From NCBI GenBank assembly GCA_003526845.1, contig DPVM01000007.1:1-64000 (forward strand): a stretch of DNA of 64,000 nt. Reading direction: 5' to 3'. Position numbers and translations under genes: made by a program. How positions within the stretch are numbered: the first letter of the stretch is position 1; each line of letters opens with the position of its first letter. The notes beneath the pieces are model-generated. The model had not been told where the DNA came from. It worked only from the letters and a program-made list of their open reading frames with translations, and made no database searches. Below, piece by piece: positions 52,307-61,077 of this stretch. Source of the DNA: Oscillospiraceae bacterium. GTDB taxonomy: Bacteria > Bacillota > Clostridia > Oscillospirales > Acutalibacteraceae.

Positions 52307-52615
52307 ATGAAAAAGTTATTTAAAAAGCAGCTTGATAAAAAAACTATCATAAAAGCAGTCGGCACATTTGCGTTTGTCGCTTTAATTGTTTATTGCTCAA
52401 TCGCATTTCTTAACAACACAGCCGATATAAGCCGCCTTAATGCAAAAGCCGCCGAGTGCGACGCTCAATATCAACAACAGATTAAGGAGAATGACGAAAT
52501 TAAGGCAATCGTCAACTCCGATAATAAGGATGATTATATTGAGCAAAAGGCACGCGAAAAAGGCTATGCTAAAGAGGGAGAAACCGTTTATTACGATATT
52601 TCCTCAAGCAAATAA
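52307..52615 (+). CDS. divIC: Cell-division protein DivIC/FtsB
   Basis: 102 aa septum-initiation protein. Cytoplasmic N-terminus, one membrane helix (TFAFVALIVYCSIAFL, about 20-36), then a coiled coil and the conserved end YIEQKAREKGYAKEGETVYY. Its own promoter lets a vegetative division gene be uncoupled from the sporulation genes upstream. Confidence 0.9.
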   Translation: MKKLFKKQLDKKTIIKAVGTFAFVALIVYCSIAFLNNTADISRLNAKAAECDAQYQQQIKENDEIKAIVNSDNKDDYIEQKAREKGYAKEGETVYYDISSSK

Positions 52616-52629
52616 ATTTTGAGTGTTAT

Positions 52630-52660
52630 GAGTTGCCGCACGGCAACTCTTATTTTTTGA
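52630..52660 (+). terminator. Terminator of divIC
   Basis: GAGTTGCC (52630-52637), GCAC, GGCAACTC (52642-52649), then TTATTTTTTG. Confidence 0.85.
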
Positions 52661-52676
52661 AAAGGATTTTTAGTTT

Positions 52677-53792
52677 ATGAATATGCAAATGGTTGCAACA
52701 TGCCTGCTCGGCGTTGAGGGTCTTGTTGCGGACGAGCTTCGCAATATGAATGCCGAAAATGTCAGCGCGCAAAACGGCAGAGTGTTTTTTGAGGGCGACG
52801 AGACAATACTTGCCCGTGCAAATATCTGGTCACGCTTCAGCGAAAGAATTTTGATTGTTGTCGATACTTTCAGGGCTTATACTTTTGACGACCTTTTTGA
52901 GCGTGTCAAAACTCTTCCTTGGGCAGAGTTCATCGGCAGTACCGACACTTTCCCGGTCAAGGGCTATTCAATTGCGTCTGTTTTGCACTCCGTTCCCGAT
53001 TGCCAAAGCATCATCAAAAAAGCGATTGTCGAAAGCCTTAAGGAGGATTACAATATCTCTTGGTTTGAGGAGAGCGGACCCATTCATCAGGTGCAGTTTT
53101 CCATTATGAAAGACGAGGTCACAATTATGCTCGACACCTCGGGCAAAGGCTTGCACAAAAGGGGATACCGCCCGGTCGGCAACGATGCTCCGATTCGCGA
53201 AACGCTTGCCGCTGCTATGTGCAGTCTTTCAAGGCTTCGCCACTACCACACTATGTATGACCCCTGTTGCGGAAGCGGTACGGTGTTGATTGAGGGCGCG
53301 TTGCTTGCAAACAATATCGCCCCGGGAATCAATCGAAATTTTGATGTCGACAGATGGGGCTTCATTCCCGAAAGCGTTTGGATGAGCGAGCGCGAGAGAT
53401 GCCGCGACCTTATCAAAACTGATACAGACTTTGTGGCGTTCGGCACCGATATTGACCCCAAAGCAATTGAACTTACGCTTAAAAATGCCAAAAATATCGG
53501 AGTCGACAAGTTTATCCGTGCTTCGGTTGCAGATATTAAAAATTTCGACCCGACTACCGAGCGAGGCACGCTTATCACAAATCCGCCGTACGGCGAGCGT
53601 ATGCTTGATGTCCGCGAGGCAGAAAAGATTTATCGCATTATGGGCGACAAATTCGTTGCAAAGCACGGTTGGAGCTATGGCATCATTTCACCCGACGAGG
53701 AGTTTGAAAAATGCTTCGGCAGAAAGGCTGACAAGCGCCGCAAACTTTACAACGGCATGATAAAATGCCAATATTATATGTATTTTAAATAA
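52677..53792 (+). CDS. THUMP-domain class I SAM RNA methyltransferase (YpsC/RlmL-N family)
   Basis: 371 aa. THUMP RNA-binding domain at about 50-155. SAM site YDPCCGSGTVLIEGAL and catalytic TNPPYGERM. The family methylates guanine N2 in 23S rRNA (RlmL-like); the exact site here is not known. AAAAGGA ribosome site. Confidence 0.92.
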   Translation: MNMQMVATCLLGVEGLVADELRNMNAENVSAQNGRVFFEGDETILARANIWSRFSERILIVVDTFRAYTFDDLFERVKTLPWAEFIGSTDTFPVKGYSIASVLHSVPDCQSIIKKAIVESLKEDYNISWFEESGPIHQVQFSIMKDEVTIMLDTSGKGLHKRGYRPVGNDAPIRETLAAAMCSLSRLRHYHTMYDPCCGSGTVLIEGALLANNIAPGINRNFDVDRWGFIPESVWMSERERCRDLIKTDTDFVAFGTDIDPKAIELTLKNAKNIGVDKFIRASVADIKNFDPTTERGTLITNPPYGERMLDVREAEKIYRIMGDKFVAKHGWSYGIISPDEEFEKCFGRKADKRRKLYNGMIKCQYYMYFK

Positions 53793-53796
53793 TTTC

Positions 53797-53837
53797 AAAT
53801 GTCATTGCATATAAAATGTATGTAATGGCATTTTTTA
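53797..53837 (+). terminator. Terminator after the methyltransferase
   Basis: AAATGTCATTGCAT pairs with ATGTAATGGCATTT (two G-U), with a T-run at 53831-53836. Confidence 0.75.
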
Positions 53838-53868
53838 TCTATATTTTGTGAAATATTTGTAAACGCTA

Positions 53869-53896
53869 TTGACAAATGAAAAAAAGATGCTAAAAT
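53869..53896 (+). promoter_or_regulatory. Sigma-A promoter of groESL
   Basis: TTGACA (53869-53874), 16-bp spacer, TAAAAT (53891-53896), directly followed by CIRCE. Confidence 0.8.
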
Positions 53897-53900
53897 ATAG

Positions 53901-53927
53901 TTAGCACTCGAGATAAGAGAGTGCTAA
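53901..53927. promoter_or_regulatory. CIRCE operator (HrcA binding site)
   Basis: Perfect TTAGCACTC (53901-53909), 9-bp spacer, GAGTGCTAA (53919-53927). This is the consensus HrcA heat-shock operator, so groESL is under HrcA control. Confidence 0.97.
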
Positions 53928-53959
53928 CAAACAGAAAATTAATTCAGAGGTGACATACA

Positions 53960-54232
53960 ATGACAATCAAACCACTTGCAGACAGAGTTTTATTAAAATC
54001 TGTCGAGGCAGAGGAAACAACACAATCAGGAATCATCCTTGCGGCTTCCGCACAGGAAAAACCCGAAATGTCAGAAGTAGTAGCAGTAGGACCCGGCACA
54101 GACGAGCATCCTATGACTGTTTCTGTCGGTGATAAGGTTATTATCAGCAAATACTCGGGTACTCAGGTTAAACTTGACGGCACCGAATACACAATCAGCG
54201 AGGTTAAGGATATTCTCGCAGTAGTAGAATAA
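53960..54232 (+). CDS. groES: Co-chaperonin GroES
   Basis: 90 aa. Typical KPLADRVLLKSVEAEETTQS and the mobile loop SGIILA, with GDKVIISKYSGTQVKLDG. 17 bp before groEL; CIRCE-regulated. Confidence 0.98.
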   Translation: MTIKPLADRVLLKSVEAEETTQSGIILAASAQEKPEMSEVVAVGPGTDEHPMTVSVGDKVIISKYSGTQVKLDGTEYTISEVKDILAVVE

Positions 54233-54249
54233 TTTTGAGGTGATTTATA

Positions 54250-55887
54250 ATGGCTAAGGATATTATTTACGGCGAAGACGCAAGAAAAGCGCTTCAGGCA
54301 GGTATTGATAAGCTTGCAAACACAGTTAAAATTACATTAGGTCCAAAGGGCAGAAATGTTGTTCTCGACAAAAAATACGGCTCACCGCTCATCACTAACG
54401 ACGGTGTAACAATCGCAAAGGAAATTGAGCTTGAGGATTCTTTCGAGAATATGGGCGCTCAGCTTGTTAAAGAAGTTTCGTCAAAGACAAACGATGACGC
54501 AGGCGACGGCACTACAACAGCAACACTTCTTGCACAGGCACTCGTTCGCGAGGGTATGAAGAATGTTGCCGCAGGCGCAAATCCGATGACGGTTAAAAAC
54601 GGTATCAAGAGCGCAGTTGATGTTGCAGTTAAGTCTGTTAAGGCAAATTCCGTTGCAGTTAAGGACAATGACGATATTGCCCGTGTAGCAACTGTTTCTG
54701 CGGCAGATGAGTATGTCGGCAAACTTATTGCCGAGGCTATGGAAAAAGTTTCTGCCGACGGCGTTATCACGATCGAGGAGTCAAAAACAGCCGACACAAC
54801 TTGTGAGGTTGTAGAGGGCATGCAGTTTGACCGCGGCTATATCTCACCTTATATGGTAACCGATACAGACAAAATGGAAGCTGTTATCGACGACGCAATG
54901 CTCCTTATCACAGATAAGAAAATCAGCACCGTTCAGGATATTCTTCCTCTTCTTGAGTCTGTTCTCAAAGCAGGCAAAAAGCTTGTTATCGTTGCAGAGG
55001 ATGTTGAGGGCGAGGCTCTTCAAACAATCCTCCTCAATAAACTTCGCGGCACATTCACATGCGTTTGCGTGAAAGCTCCGGGCTTCGGCGACAGAAGAAA
55101 GGATATGCTTCAGGACATCGCAACACTTACCGGCGGTCAGGTTATCACTTCCGACCTCGGACTCGAGCTTAAAGACACAACAATGGATATGCTCGGCCAG
55201 GCTCGCCAGGTTAAGGTTACAAAGGAAAATACAATCATCGTTGACGGCGCAGGCGACAGCGACGCTATCAAGGCTCGTGTAGGTCAAATCAAGTCTGCTA
55301 TCGAGGCTTCAACATCAGATTTCGACAGAGAAAAGCTCCACGAAAGACTTGCCAAAATGGCAGGCGGCGTAGCAGTTGTTAAAGTCGGTGCCGCAACCGA
55401 AACAGAAATGAAAGAAAAGAAACTCCGCATCGAGGATGCTCTCGCAGCCACAAAGGCAGCAGTAGAGGAGGGCATAGTTGCAGGCGGCGGCGTTGCTCTT
55501 ATCAACGCTATTCCCGAGGTTGAAAAGCTCCTTGACACAGAGGATGCCGATTTCAAGACCGGTGTTAAAATCGTTCTTAAAGCACTTGAGGAGCCTGTTC
55601 GCCAAATCGCAGCAAATGCAGGTCTCGAAGGCTCTGTTATCGTTGACAAAATCAAGAACAGCGAGGACGGCTACGGTCTTAACTTCGCTACAAACGAGTA
55701 TGTCGATATGATTAAGGCAGGCATTGTTGACCCGGCAAAGGTTACTCGTTCGGCTCTCCAAAATGCCGCATCTGTTGCCGCAATGGTTCTCACAACCGAA
55801 TCACTTGTAACAGATATTAAAGACCCACAGGCAGATGCCGCACAAGCAGCCGCAATGGCAGCCGCATCACAAGGCGGAATGTATTAA
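54250..55887 (+). CDS. groEL: Chaperonin GroEL
   Basis: 545 aa, full length. KITLGPKGRNVVLDKKYG, DGTTTATLLAQALV (ATP-site DGTTT), AAVEEGIVAGGGVALI and the Gly-Met tail ending GGMY. Strong terminator downstream. Confidence 0.99.
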   Translation: MAKDIIYGEDARKALQAGIDKLANTVKITLGPKGRNVVLDKKYGSPLITNDGVTIAKEIELEDSFENMGAQLVKEVSSKTNDDAGDGTTTATLLAQALVREGMKNVAAGANPMTVKNGIKSAVDVAVKSVKANSVAVKDNDDIARVATVSAADEYVGKLIAEAMEKVSADGVITIEESKTADTTCEVVEGMQFDRGYISPYMVTDTDKMEAVIDDAMLLITDKKISTVQDILPLLESVLKAGKKLVIVAEDVEGEALQTILLNKLRGTFTCVCVKAPGFGDRRKDMLQDIATLTGGQVITSDLGLELKDTTMDMLGQARQVKVTKENTIIVDGAGDSDAIKARVGQIKSAIEASTSDFDREKLHERLAKMAGGVAVVKVGAATETEMKEKKLRIEDALAATKAAVEEGIVAGGGVALINAIPEVEKLLDTEDADFKTGVKIVLKALEEPVRQIAANAGLEGSVIVDKIKNSEDGYGLNFATNEYVDMIKAGIVDPAKVTRSALQNAASVAAMVLTTESLVTDIKDPQADAAQAAAMAAASQGGMY

Positions 55888-55917
55888 TTTAATGCATTAA
55901 TACAAATATACAAATCT

Positions 55918-55948
55918 AAAGCCGCACGCTTTTGCGTGCGGCTTTTTT
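55918..55948. terminator. Bidirectional terminator between groEL and the XRE gene
   Basis: AAAGCCGCACGC (55918-55929), TTTT loop, GCGTGCGGCTTT (55934-55945), T-run. Confidence 0.95.
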
Positions 55949-55958
55949 CTGTCTGTCT

Positions 55959-56171
55959 TTATTTGTTCGGCTTCATCTTGTCGCTTATTCCCAAAATATA
56001 ATCGGTGCTCACATCATAATATTTTGCAAGTTTAATCAATATCTCTGTCGGAATGTCAAGGTCGCCGCGCTCGTAATTGCTGTAAACGCGTTGTGAGCAG
56101 TTCAGGATTTTTGCAATCTCGCGTTGCTTTAAATCATTGTCCTCTCTCAATTCATAAATCCTTTTATACAT
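55959..56171 (-). CDS. XRE/Cro-CI-type transcriptional repressor
   Basis: 70 aa, essentially one helix-turn-helix domain: KRIYELREDNDLKQREIAKI, LNCSQRVYSNYERGDLDIP and LIKLAKYYDVSTDYILG. ATG 56171 follows GGGGTGG at a good distance; an in-frame GTG at 56180 is less likely. Divergent from the 1504-residue secreted protein. Two identical 17-bp inverted repeats lie between the genes, one over its own -10 (TATAAT on the minus strand at 56209-56214). It probably represses both directions. No effector domain is present, so the inducing signal is not evident. Confidence 0.9.
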   Translation of the reverse strand: MYKRIYELREDNDLKQREIAKILNCSQRVYSNYERGDLDIPTEILIKLAKYYDVSTDYILGISDKMKPNK

Positions 56172-56212
56172 TTGTACCACCCCGATTTTTTCAGTATGGT
56201 ATTAGTATATTA

Positions 56213-56229
56213 TAGCGGATATTCCGCTA
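56213..56229. promoter_or_regulatory. XRE operator 1
   Basis: TAGCGGATATTCCGCTA: 7-bp arms, 3-bp centre. Overlaps the minus-strand -10 (56209-56214) and abuts the plus-strand -35 (56230). Confidence 0.8.
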
Positions 56230-56258
56230 TTGACATTTAGCGGATATTCCGCTATACT
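56230..56258 (+). promoter_or_regulatory. Promoter of the 1504-residue secreted protein
   Basis: Consensus TTGACA (56230-56235), 17-bp spacer, TATACT (56253-56258). The spacer is almost entirely filled by operator 2. Confidence 0.85.
56238..56254. promoter_or_regulatory. XRE operator 2
   Basis: Exact second copy of TAGCGGATATTCCGCTA, centred 25 bp from operator 1 and lying between the -35 and -10 boxes. Confidence 0.8.
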
Positions 56259-56290
56259 TTTTCTGTAATTTGTAATAAAGGAGATTATTT

Positions 56291-59200
56291 ATGAAAAGAG
56301 TATTCAGCTTTATGCTGTCTTTGATTATGGCTGTATCATGCATTTTCGGCTTGAATTTCAGCGCAGAGGCGAGCGAAAATTCATCAATTGCCGTCGGTGA
56401 TTATATCACACTCGGCACATATTACGGCGCTCCGATTAAATGGCGCTGTGTTGCTATTGATGAAAACGGTCCGCTTATGTTGAGCGATAAAATATTGTGC
56501 TTTAAAGCGTTTGACGCAGCCGGTAATGATGAAGAATATCACAAGGATGATTGGGGATATATTAGAAAAAGTCATGGTTCTAATTGTTGGAGTGATTCGA
56601 GCATTAGACAGTGGTTAAATACATCCGGTGAAGTTAAATATACTCATTGTCCTCCAAACAAAGACAATGTTTATCAAGGTTATAATCCGTATGACACAGA
56701 ATCGGGCTTTTTAACAGGGTTTTCGTCCGTAGATTTTACGTGTATTAAAACAGTAACACAACGTGCATATCTTAATGATTATGATCATTACGGAAGAAAT
56801 GGCTACTGTGATGGTGGTAACGCTGAACTTGTTTATAGTATAAATACATCAAATACTTCTGTTGATTATAGTAAATATTATTATCAAAATGTAACTGATA
56901 AATTTTTTCTTCTCGGTCCGGAACAAATTGATGCTTCATGTAAGAATTTAGGTAAAGATTATATATTGAATACTTATCCAACAGAAGCCGCTGTTAATAA
57001 TAGTACTTATAAAAATAGTAACTTATCGCCTGATAAAGTTTGGGAATCGTATCTAGGTGTTCCGAGAAATGAGGGGGCTTCATTTGAAAATCAAACTATT
57101 ACGTGTCGGGTTGGTGGAAGTTGTTTTGGATCTCATAACATTAGTGTATATAATGGACAATTTGGAATTCGCCCTGCTTTTTATTTGAATACTGAAAATT
57201 ATAACGATTATAACAAAACAATCGAAAACATGCTCGGCAATATTGATTTGGGTCCGTATGCGATAAACGGCGCGACTATTGATATTGCAGGTCATAAAAT
57301 ACCGCTCGTCAAATTGGAAGCCGGTATCAAAATGAGCATCGGCGATTTCAAAATTATTGACGATCAAAAAAATAATACCGTTCAAGTCCTTTTGGGATAT
57401 GATCAAAAAGCATCCGCAAATATAGACGGGTCGATGAACAGCGGTTATTGGTCGGACTCGTATCGCGAAGTAAAAAGCATGTATCAAGAGCTGACCGGCA
57501 AAAAGGTTGACACAACGCGATTGTGGAACAAATATTCCGCCATGCGAGGGAAACTCAAAAAGGTCGGGTGCAATCTTGTTGTCGGAGTCGATGCCACATT
57601 TACAGGCTTTCTCGAGTTTAAAAAAGTAAACGGCGGTCTTGAATATTCCGACGGCGGCATGATGGCAGAGTTTAATGCCTCCGGCTCATTTCGTCATTAT
57701 ACCGGACCTGCTTATGCAACACTCGGCATAGGTCTCGGAGCAAAGGGCAAACTTTATTTTAAAAACGAAAACAACAAAATTAATCCTGCAATAAGCGTTG
57801 ACCCGTCAATTTCATTGAGTGTGGGCGGCGGCATCGGCACACGAAATACATATGCCGAAATTGTCGGTTACGGCACGCTCGGCGCAAATATTTCCACTGC
57901 CGCAGAAACTCCGTTCAAGGCTTATCTCGACCTCGGCGTTAAATGGGGCGGCTATGTTTTGGGCAAAAAGATTGAAAAAATTTCAGGTGAGCGTTCCTTT
58001 GCCAAGGTGGAACTTTATCCGAATTTCGGCGCAGATGCATCTGCTCGTGCCAAATCTTTTGCCCTTACCAAAGGTGTCACGGTGCTCAACAAAAGCGGAT
58101 ATGACAGCCTGATTGATTCGGCTAAATATATCAACAGAGATTATCTTAAAAAATCCGATTCGTCAGCCAGAAAATCAAGGTCGAAAATCGCCGCTCAATC
58201 GGCTGATAACGGCTCACTGTCCAAATTTGAAAAAACAAATGCCTATCCGCTGAGTCAGCCCTCACTTGTCAGCTTTAATGATGATACGGCTCTTTTGGTT
58301 TGGATAGATGACAACGGCGAAAAGAGCGATGCCAATAAAGCCTCGCTGTATTATTCTTATTACAACGGCGCATCATGGTCGACACCTCAAACACTTTTTG
58401 AGGACGGAACAAACAACGATATGCCGAGTGTTTATTCCGACGGCGAAAGAGCGTATATAGTTTGGCAAAGGGCGTCAAAGGTGTTTGATGACGCTGCCGA
58501 TATGTCGGAAATGATAAAATACTATAATTTATACGAAACAACATTCACCGCCTCAAGCGGCGAGTTCAGCGACCCGATTTGCATTAATTCAAGCGACAAT
58601 ACTGCCTTTGAGTTTAATCCTGTTGTTTACGGCAGTGACGGCGCATTTTCAGTTTCGTGGATGGAAAATTCGGACAACAATGTTTATCAGGAAAGCGGAA
58701 ATAACACTTTATATTTGGCAAAATATGATTCTGCCGGTGCACAAACCGAGCTTAACTCTGTTGTTTCAACTACCGACATTATCACAAAATTTGATGTGGC
58801 AGGCACATGCTTGTACTATTCCGTCCAAAGTGATGAAGCAAATTCGCTATATTATTATTCCTCGGGCAGTTCAACAAAGCTCGTTGATTCCGTAATTGAT
58901 TTTTCCGGTTTTGACAATAGGGTTTATTACATAGACAATGACAGTGTGTTGAAAGATAAACATAAGCTTCAATATCCTTCAACATGGTGTTCTACAACAT
59001 ACTCCGAAATCTCCGGTTTACAAGATATTAAAATTGCTTATGACAGTCAAAAAAGTAATATTTATCTTTTTACAACTGCTGTAAATGAGGATTATACAAA
59101 GGATTTGTATTACTGCAAGATCGAATCGGAAACGTGCACTCCTCTTGAAAAATATTCTCAAAGCCATGCGTTTATCAGAAATTATTCGCCTGTAGTATTA

Positions 59201-60805
59201 TCTGACGGCACACCGTATGTTGCGTATAACAATATTGATTTGTCATCATCAACAGATTATGAGCAGTCAACACTCCTTGTCGATGGAAAAACCGAGTCTG
59301 TAGACACGCAGTTAAACTATGTCGATTTTGACAATTCACAGTTAAACTCAGACTCAATTGATTTAAAATGTGAAATTCAAAATAACAGCTCCGTAAATGT
59401 CAATAAATTCAACTTCACTGTGTCCAACAGCAAGGGCGATATTTTATCGTTGGGTGAGCTTAATTGCTCGGTCAACGCTTTTGCCTCATCGGTTGCGACA
59501 ATCAATATCCCAACACCGCAGGAAAAAAAGGATAAAATCACAGTTACGGTTTTACCCTCCGGTTATGATGATCATAACAAAGAAAACAACACGGTCGCAA
59601 CAACGCTTGAATGTGCTCACTCCTATGACGAAACGGTTGTTTTGCCTACCTGCGACGCCCCGGGCAAAATAACACATGTCTGCAAATATTGCTCCGATGA
59701 ATACGAAACCACTTTGGCACAGCTTGACGGTTCTGCACTTCAATCGGCACTTGAAAAAGCAAAAAATATGATTGACTCCAAGGCTCAATATTCGTCAATG
59801 ATTGAGGATGTCGAAACGCTTTACAACACATATTCATCCGCTTATCACGATTATCATTATCAAGATGATATTGACAATGCTGCTACGAAGCTTCTTTCGG
59901 CTATCTCACTTACAGAAAATTTTGTGATTAAAACCGTTTCGCTTTCGCTTCAAAGCAGTATAACGATGAATTTCAAGGTTTTGAAGTCCGCTGTATCGGA
60001 ATTTGGAAATCCTTATGTTTCGTTTACATGCGGCGGCAAAACAACAATTGCAAATACTTATACCGAACAGGGCGATTATTATATTTATTCATACACGGGG
60101 ATTTCGCCGCAGCTTATGAATGACAATGTATCCGCTGTTCTTCACGGCGAATATTGCGGCAAGGAATACACAAGCCCTGCAAAGACTATGAGTGTTTCGG
60201 AATATGCCTACACAATGCTTGAAAGATACAATTCCGATAGCAATGCAAAACTGCGCACGCTGCTTGTAAATTTGCTTGATTACGGTGCAGCTGCACAAAA
60301 TTATATCGGCTATCAAACCGACAACCTCGCAAATGCAAAAATCACCGACGAGCAGAGAAAATGGGCAACGAGTGAATCAAGTTTCAATAATGTCAGAGAT
60401 TATAATTACAAAACGATAGATTCGCCGACCGCAAGCTGGATGACCTGTGGCTTACAGTTGAATAATTCCGTTACCGTCAAGGCTAAGTTCTCCGCAACCG
60501 ATATTAAAAACAAAACAGTTGTTATCACTTGCGGAAATGCTAAATTCAAGTATTCGCAGAATGACTTTGTCAAGGATTCCGACAATACCTACTATGTCTA
60601 TTGCGACGAAATTTTTGCAAACGAAATGAGCGAAAATTTGTACTTTACAATATACGATAACGGCGTTCAGTGCAGTAACACAATGCTTTTTACCATTGAA
60701 TCATATGCCAAACTTGTTCATGATAATTATGCCGATACAAATCTCGACAAACTTACTACGGCTATGATGCGCTACGGCAATGCCGCAAAAGCATACGGCT
60801 CATAA
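56291..60805 (+). CDS. Giant secreted multidomain protein
   Basis: 1504 aa with a signal peptide at 1-28 (cleavage near AEASEN). Residues about 30-315 resemble a DUF6273-type domain (SIRQWLNTSG, FGIRPAFYLN). About 320-600 is a beta-rich region of no recognised family. About 620-1010 looks propeller-like with repeated TALLVWID, SVYSDGERAYIVWQRA and FSVSWMENSDN strands. About 1020-1100 is CARDB/Ig-like. A single Cys-rich module (LPTCDAPGKITHVCKYC) follows, then a helical FIVAR-like stretch. Finally there are two tandem copies of a domain of about 150 residues ending DYGAAAQNYIGY and RYGNAAKAYGS. No LPXTG or dockerin seen. AAAGGAG site; controlled by the XRE operators. Confidence 0.85.
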   Translation: MKRVFSFMLSLIMAVSCIFGLNFSAEASENSSIAVGDYITLGTYYGAPIKWRCVAIDENGPLMLSDKILCFKAFDAAGNDEEYHKDDWGYIRKSHGSNCWSDSSIRQWLNTSGEVKYTHCPPNKDNVYQGYNPYDTESGFLTGFSSVDFTCIKTVTQRAYLNDYDHYGRNGYCDGGNAELVYSINTSNTSVDYSKYYYQNVTDKFFLLGPEQIDASCKNLGKDYILNTYPTEAAVNNSTYKNSNLSPDKVWESYLGVPRNEGASFENQTITCRVGGSCFGSHNISVYNGQFGIRPAFYLNTENYNDYNKTIENMLGNIDLGPYAINGATIDIAGHKIPLVKLEAGIKMSIGDFKIIDDQKNNTVQVLLGYDQKASANIDGSMNSGYWSDSYREVKSMYQELTGKKVDTTRLWNKYSAMRGKLKKVGCNLVVGVDATFTGFLEFKKVNGGLEYSDGGMMAEFNASGSFRHYTGPAYATLGIGLGAKGKLYFKNENNKINPAISVDPSISLSVGGGIGTRNTYAEIVGYGTLGANISTAAETPFKAYLDLGVKWGGYVLGKKIEKISGERSFAKVELYPNFGADASARAKSFALTKGVTVLNKSGYDSLIDSAKYINRDYLKKSDSSARKSRSKIAAQSADNGSLSKFEKTNAYPLSQPSLVSFNDDTALLVWIDDNGEKSDANKASLYYSYYNGASWSTPQTLFEDGTNNDMPSVYSDGERAYIVWQRASKVFDDAADMSEMIKYYNLYETTFTASSGEFSDPICINSSDNTAFEFNPVVYGSDGAFSVSWMENSDNNVYQESGNNTLYLAKYDSAGAQTELNSVVSTTDIITKFDVAGTCLYYSVQSDEANSLYYYSSGSSTKLVDSVIDFSGFDNRVYYIDNDSVLKDKHKLQYPSTWCSTTYSEISGLQDIKIAYDSQKSNIYLFTTAVNEDYTKDLYYCKIESETCTPLEKYSQSHAFIRNYSPVVLSDGTPYVAYNNIDLSSSTDYEQSTLLVDGKTESVDTQLNYVDFDNSQLNSDSIDLKCEIQNNSSVNVNKFNFTVSNSKGDILSLGELNCSVNAFASSVATINIPTPQEKKDKITVTVLPSGYDDHNKENNTVATTLECAHSYDETVVLPTCDAPGKITHVCKYCSDEYETTLAQLDGSALQSALEKAKNMIDSKAQYSSMIEDVETLYNTYSSAYHDYHYQDDIDNAATKLLSAISLTENFVIKTVSLSLQSSITMNFKVLKSAVSEFGNPYVSFTCGGKTTIANTYTEQGDYYIYSYTGISPQLMNDNVSAVLHGEYCGKEYTSPAKTMSVSEYAYTMLERYNSDSNAKLRTLLVNLLDYGAAAQNYIGYQTDNLANAKITDEQRKWATSESSFNNVRDYNYKTIDSPTASWMTCGLQLNNSVTVKAKFSATDIKNKTVVITCGNAKFKYSQNDFVKDSDNTYYVYCDEIFANEMSENLYFTIYDNGVQCSNTMLFTIESYAKLVHDNYADTNLDKLTTAMMRYGNAAKAYGS

Positions 60806-60887
60806 GCAATAATAACGCGAGCGAATTTTATCACTGATTTTCGTTTGCTTATTCAAAACGGAATAAATAATGAAAGGAGATTACGCT

Positions 60888-61007
60888 GTGAAAGAAAAAT
60901 ATATCAAGCCACAGTCTAATGTCGAAATTTTCAACTCACAAGATGTTGTAACAACTTCGGGATATGATGAAGGCAAGAGAGACCCGATTGAATTGCCGGA
61001 TCTTTAA
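60888..61007 (+). CDS. 39-residue peptide of unknown function
   Basis: GTG 60888 with AAAGGAG 8 bp upstream; encodes VKEKYIKPQSNVEIFNSQDV followed by VTTSGYDEGKRDPIELPDL. No signal peptide. The pattern (KxxYxxP ... DVxTTSG, acidic tail) resembles short clostridial peptides I have seen annotated as hypothetical; some such leaders precede modified peptides, but no modification enzyme is nearby. It ends 16 bp before a strong terminator and follows the giant secreted-protein gene by 82 bp, so it is probably the last gene of that transcript. Confidence 0.65.
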   Translation: MKEKYIKPQSNVEIFNSQDVVTTSGYDEGKRDPIELPDL

Positions 61008-61021
61008 ATCTCGACTATAAT

Positions 61022-61056
61022 AAAAATCGTGCAAGTTATGCTTGCACGATTTTTTA
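61022..61056. terminator. Bidirectional terminator between the peptide gene and rnmV
   Basis: AAAAATCGTGCAAG (61022-61035), TTATG loop, CTTGCACGATTTTT (61041-61054). Confidence 0.95.
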
Positions 61057-61077
61057 TGTTGCTTATAAATGTTTTAC

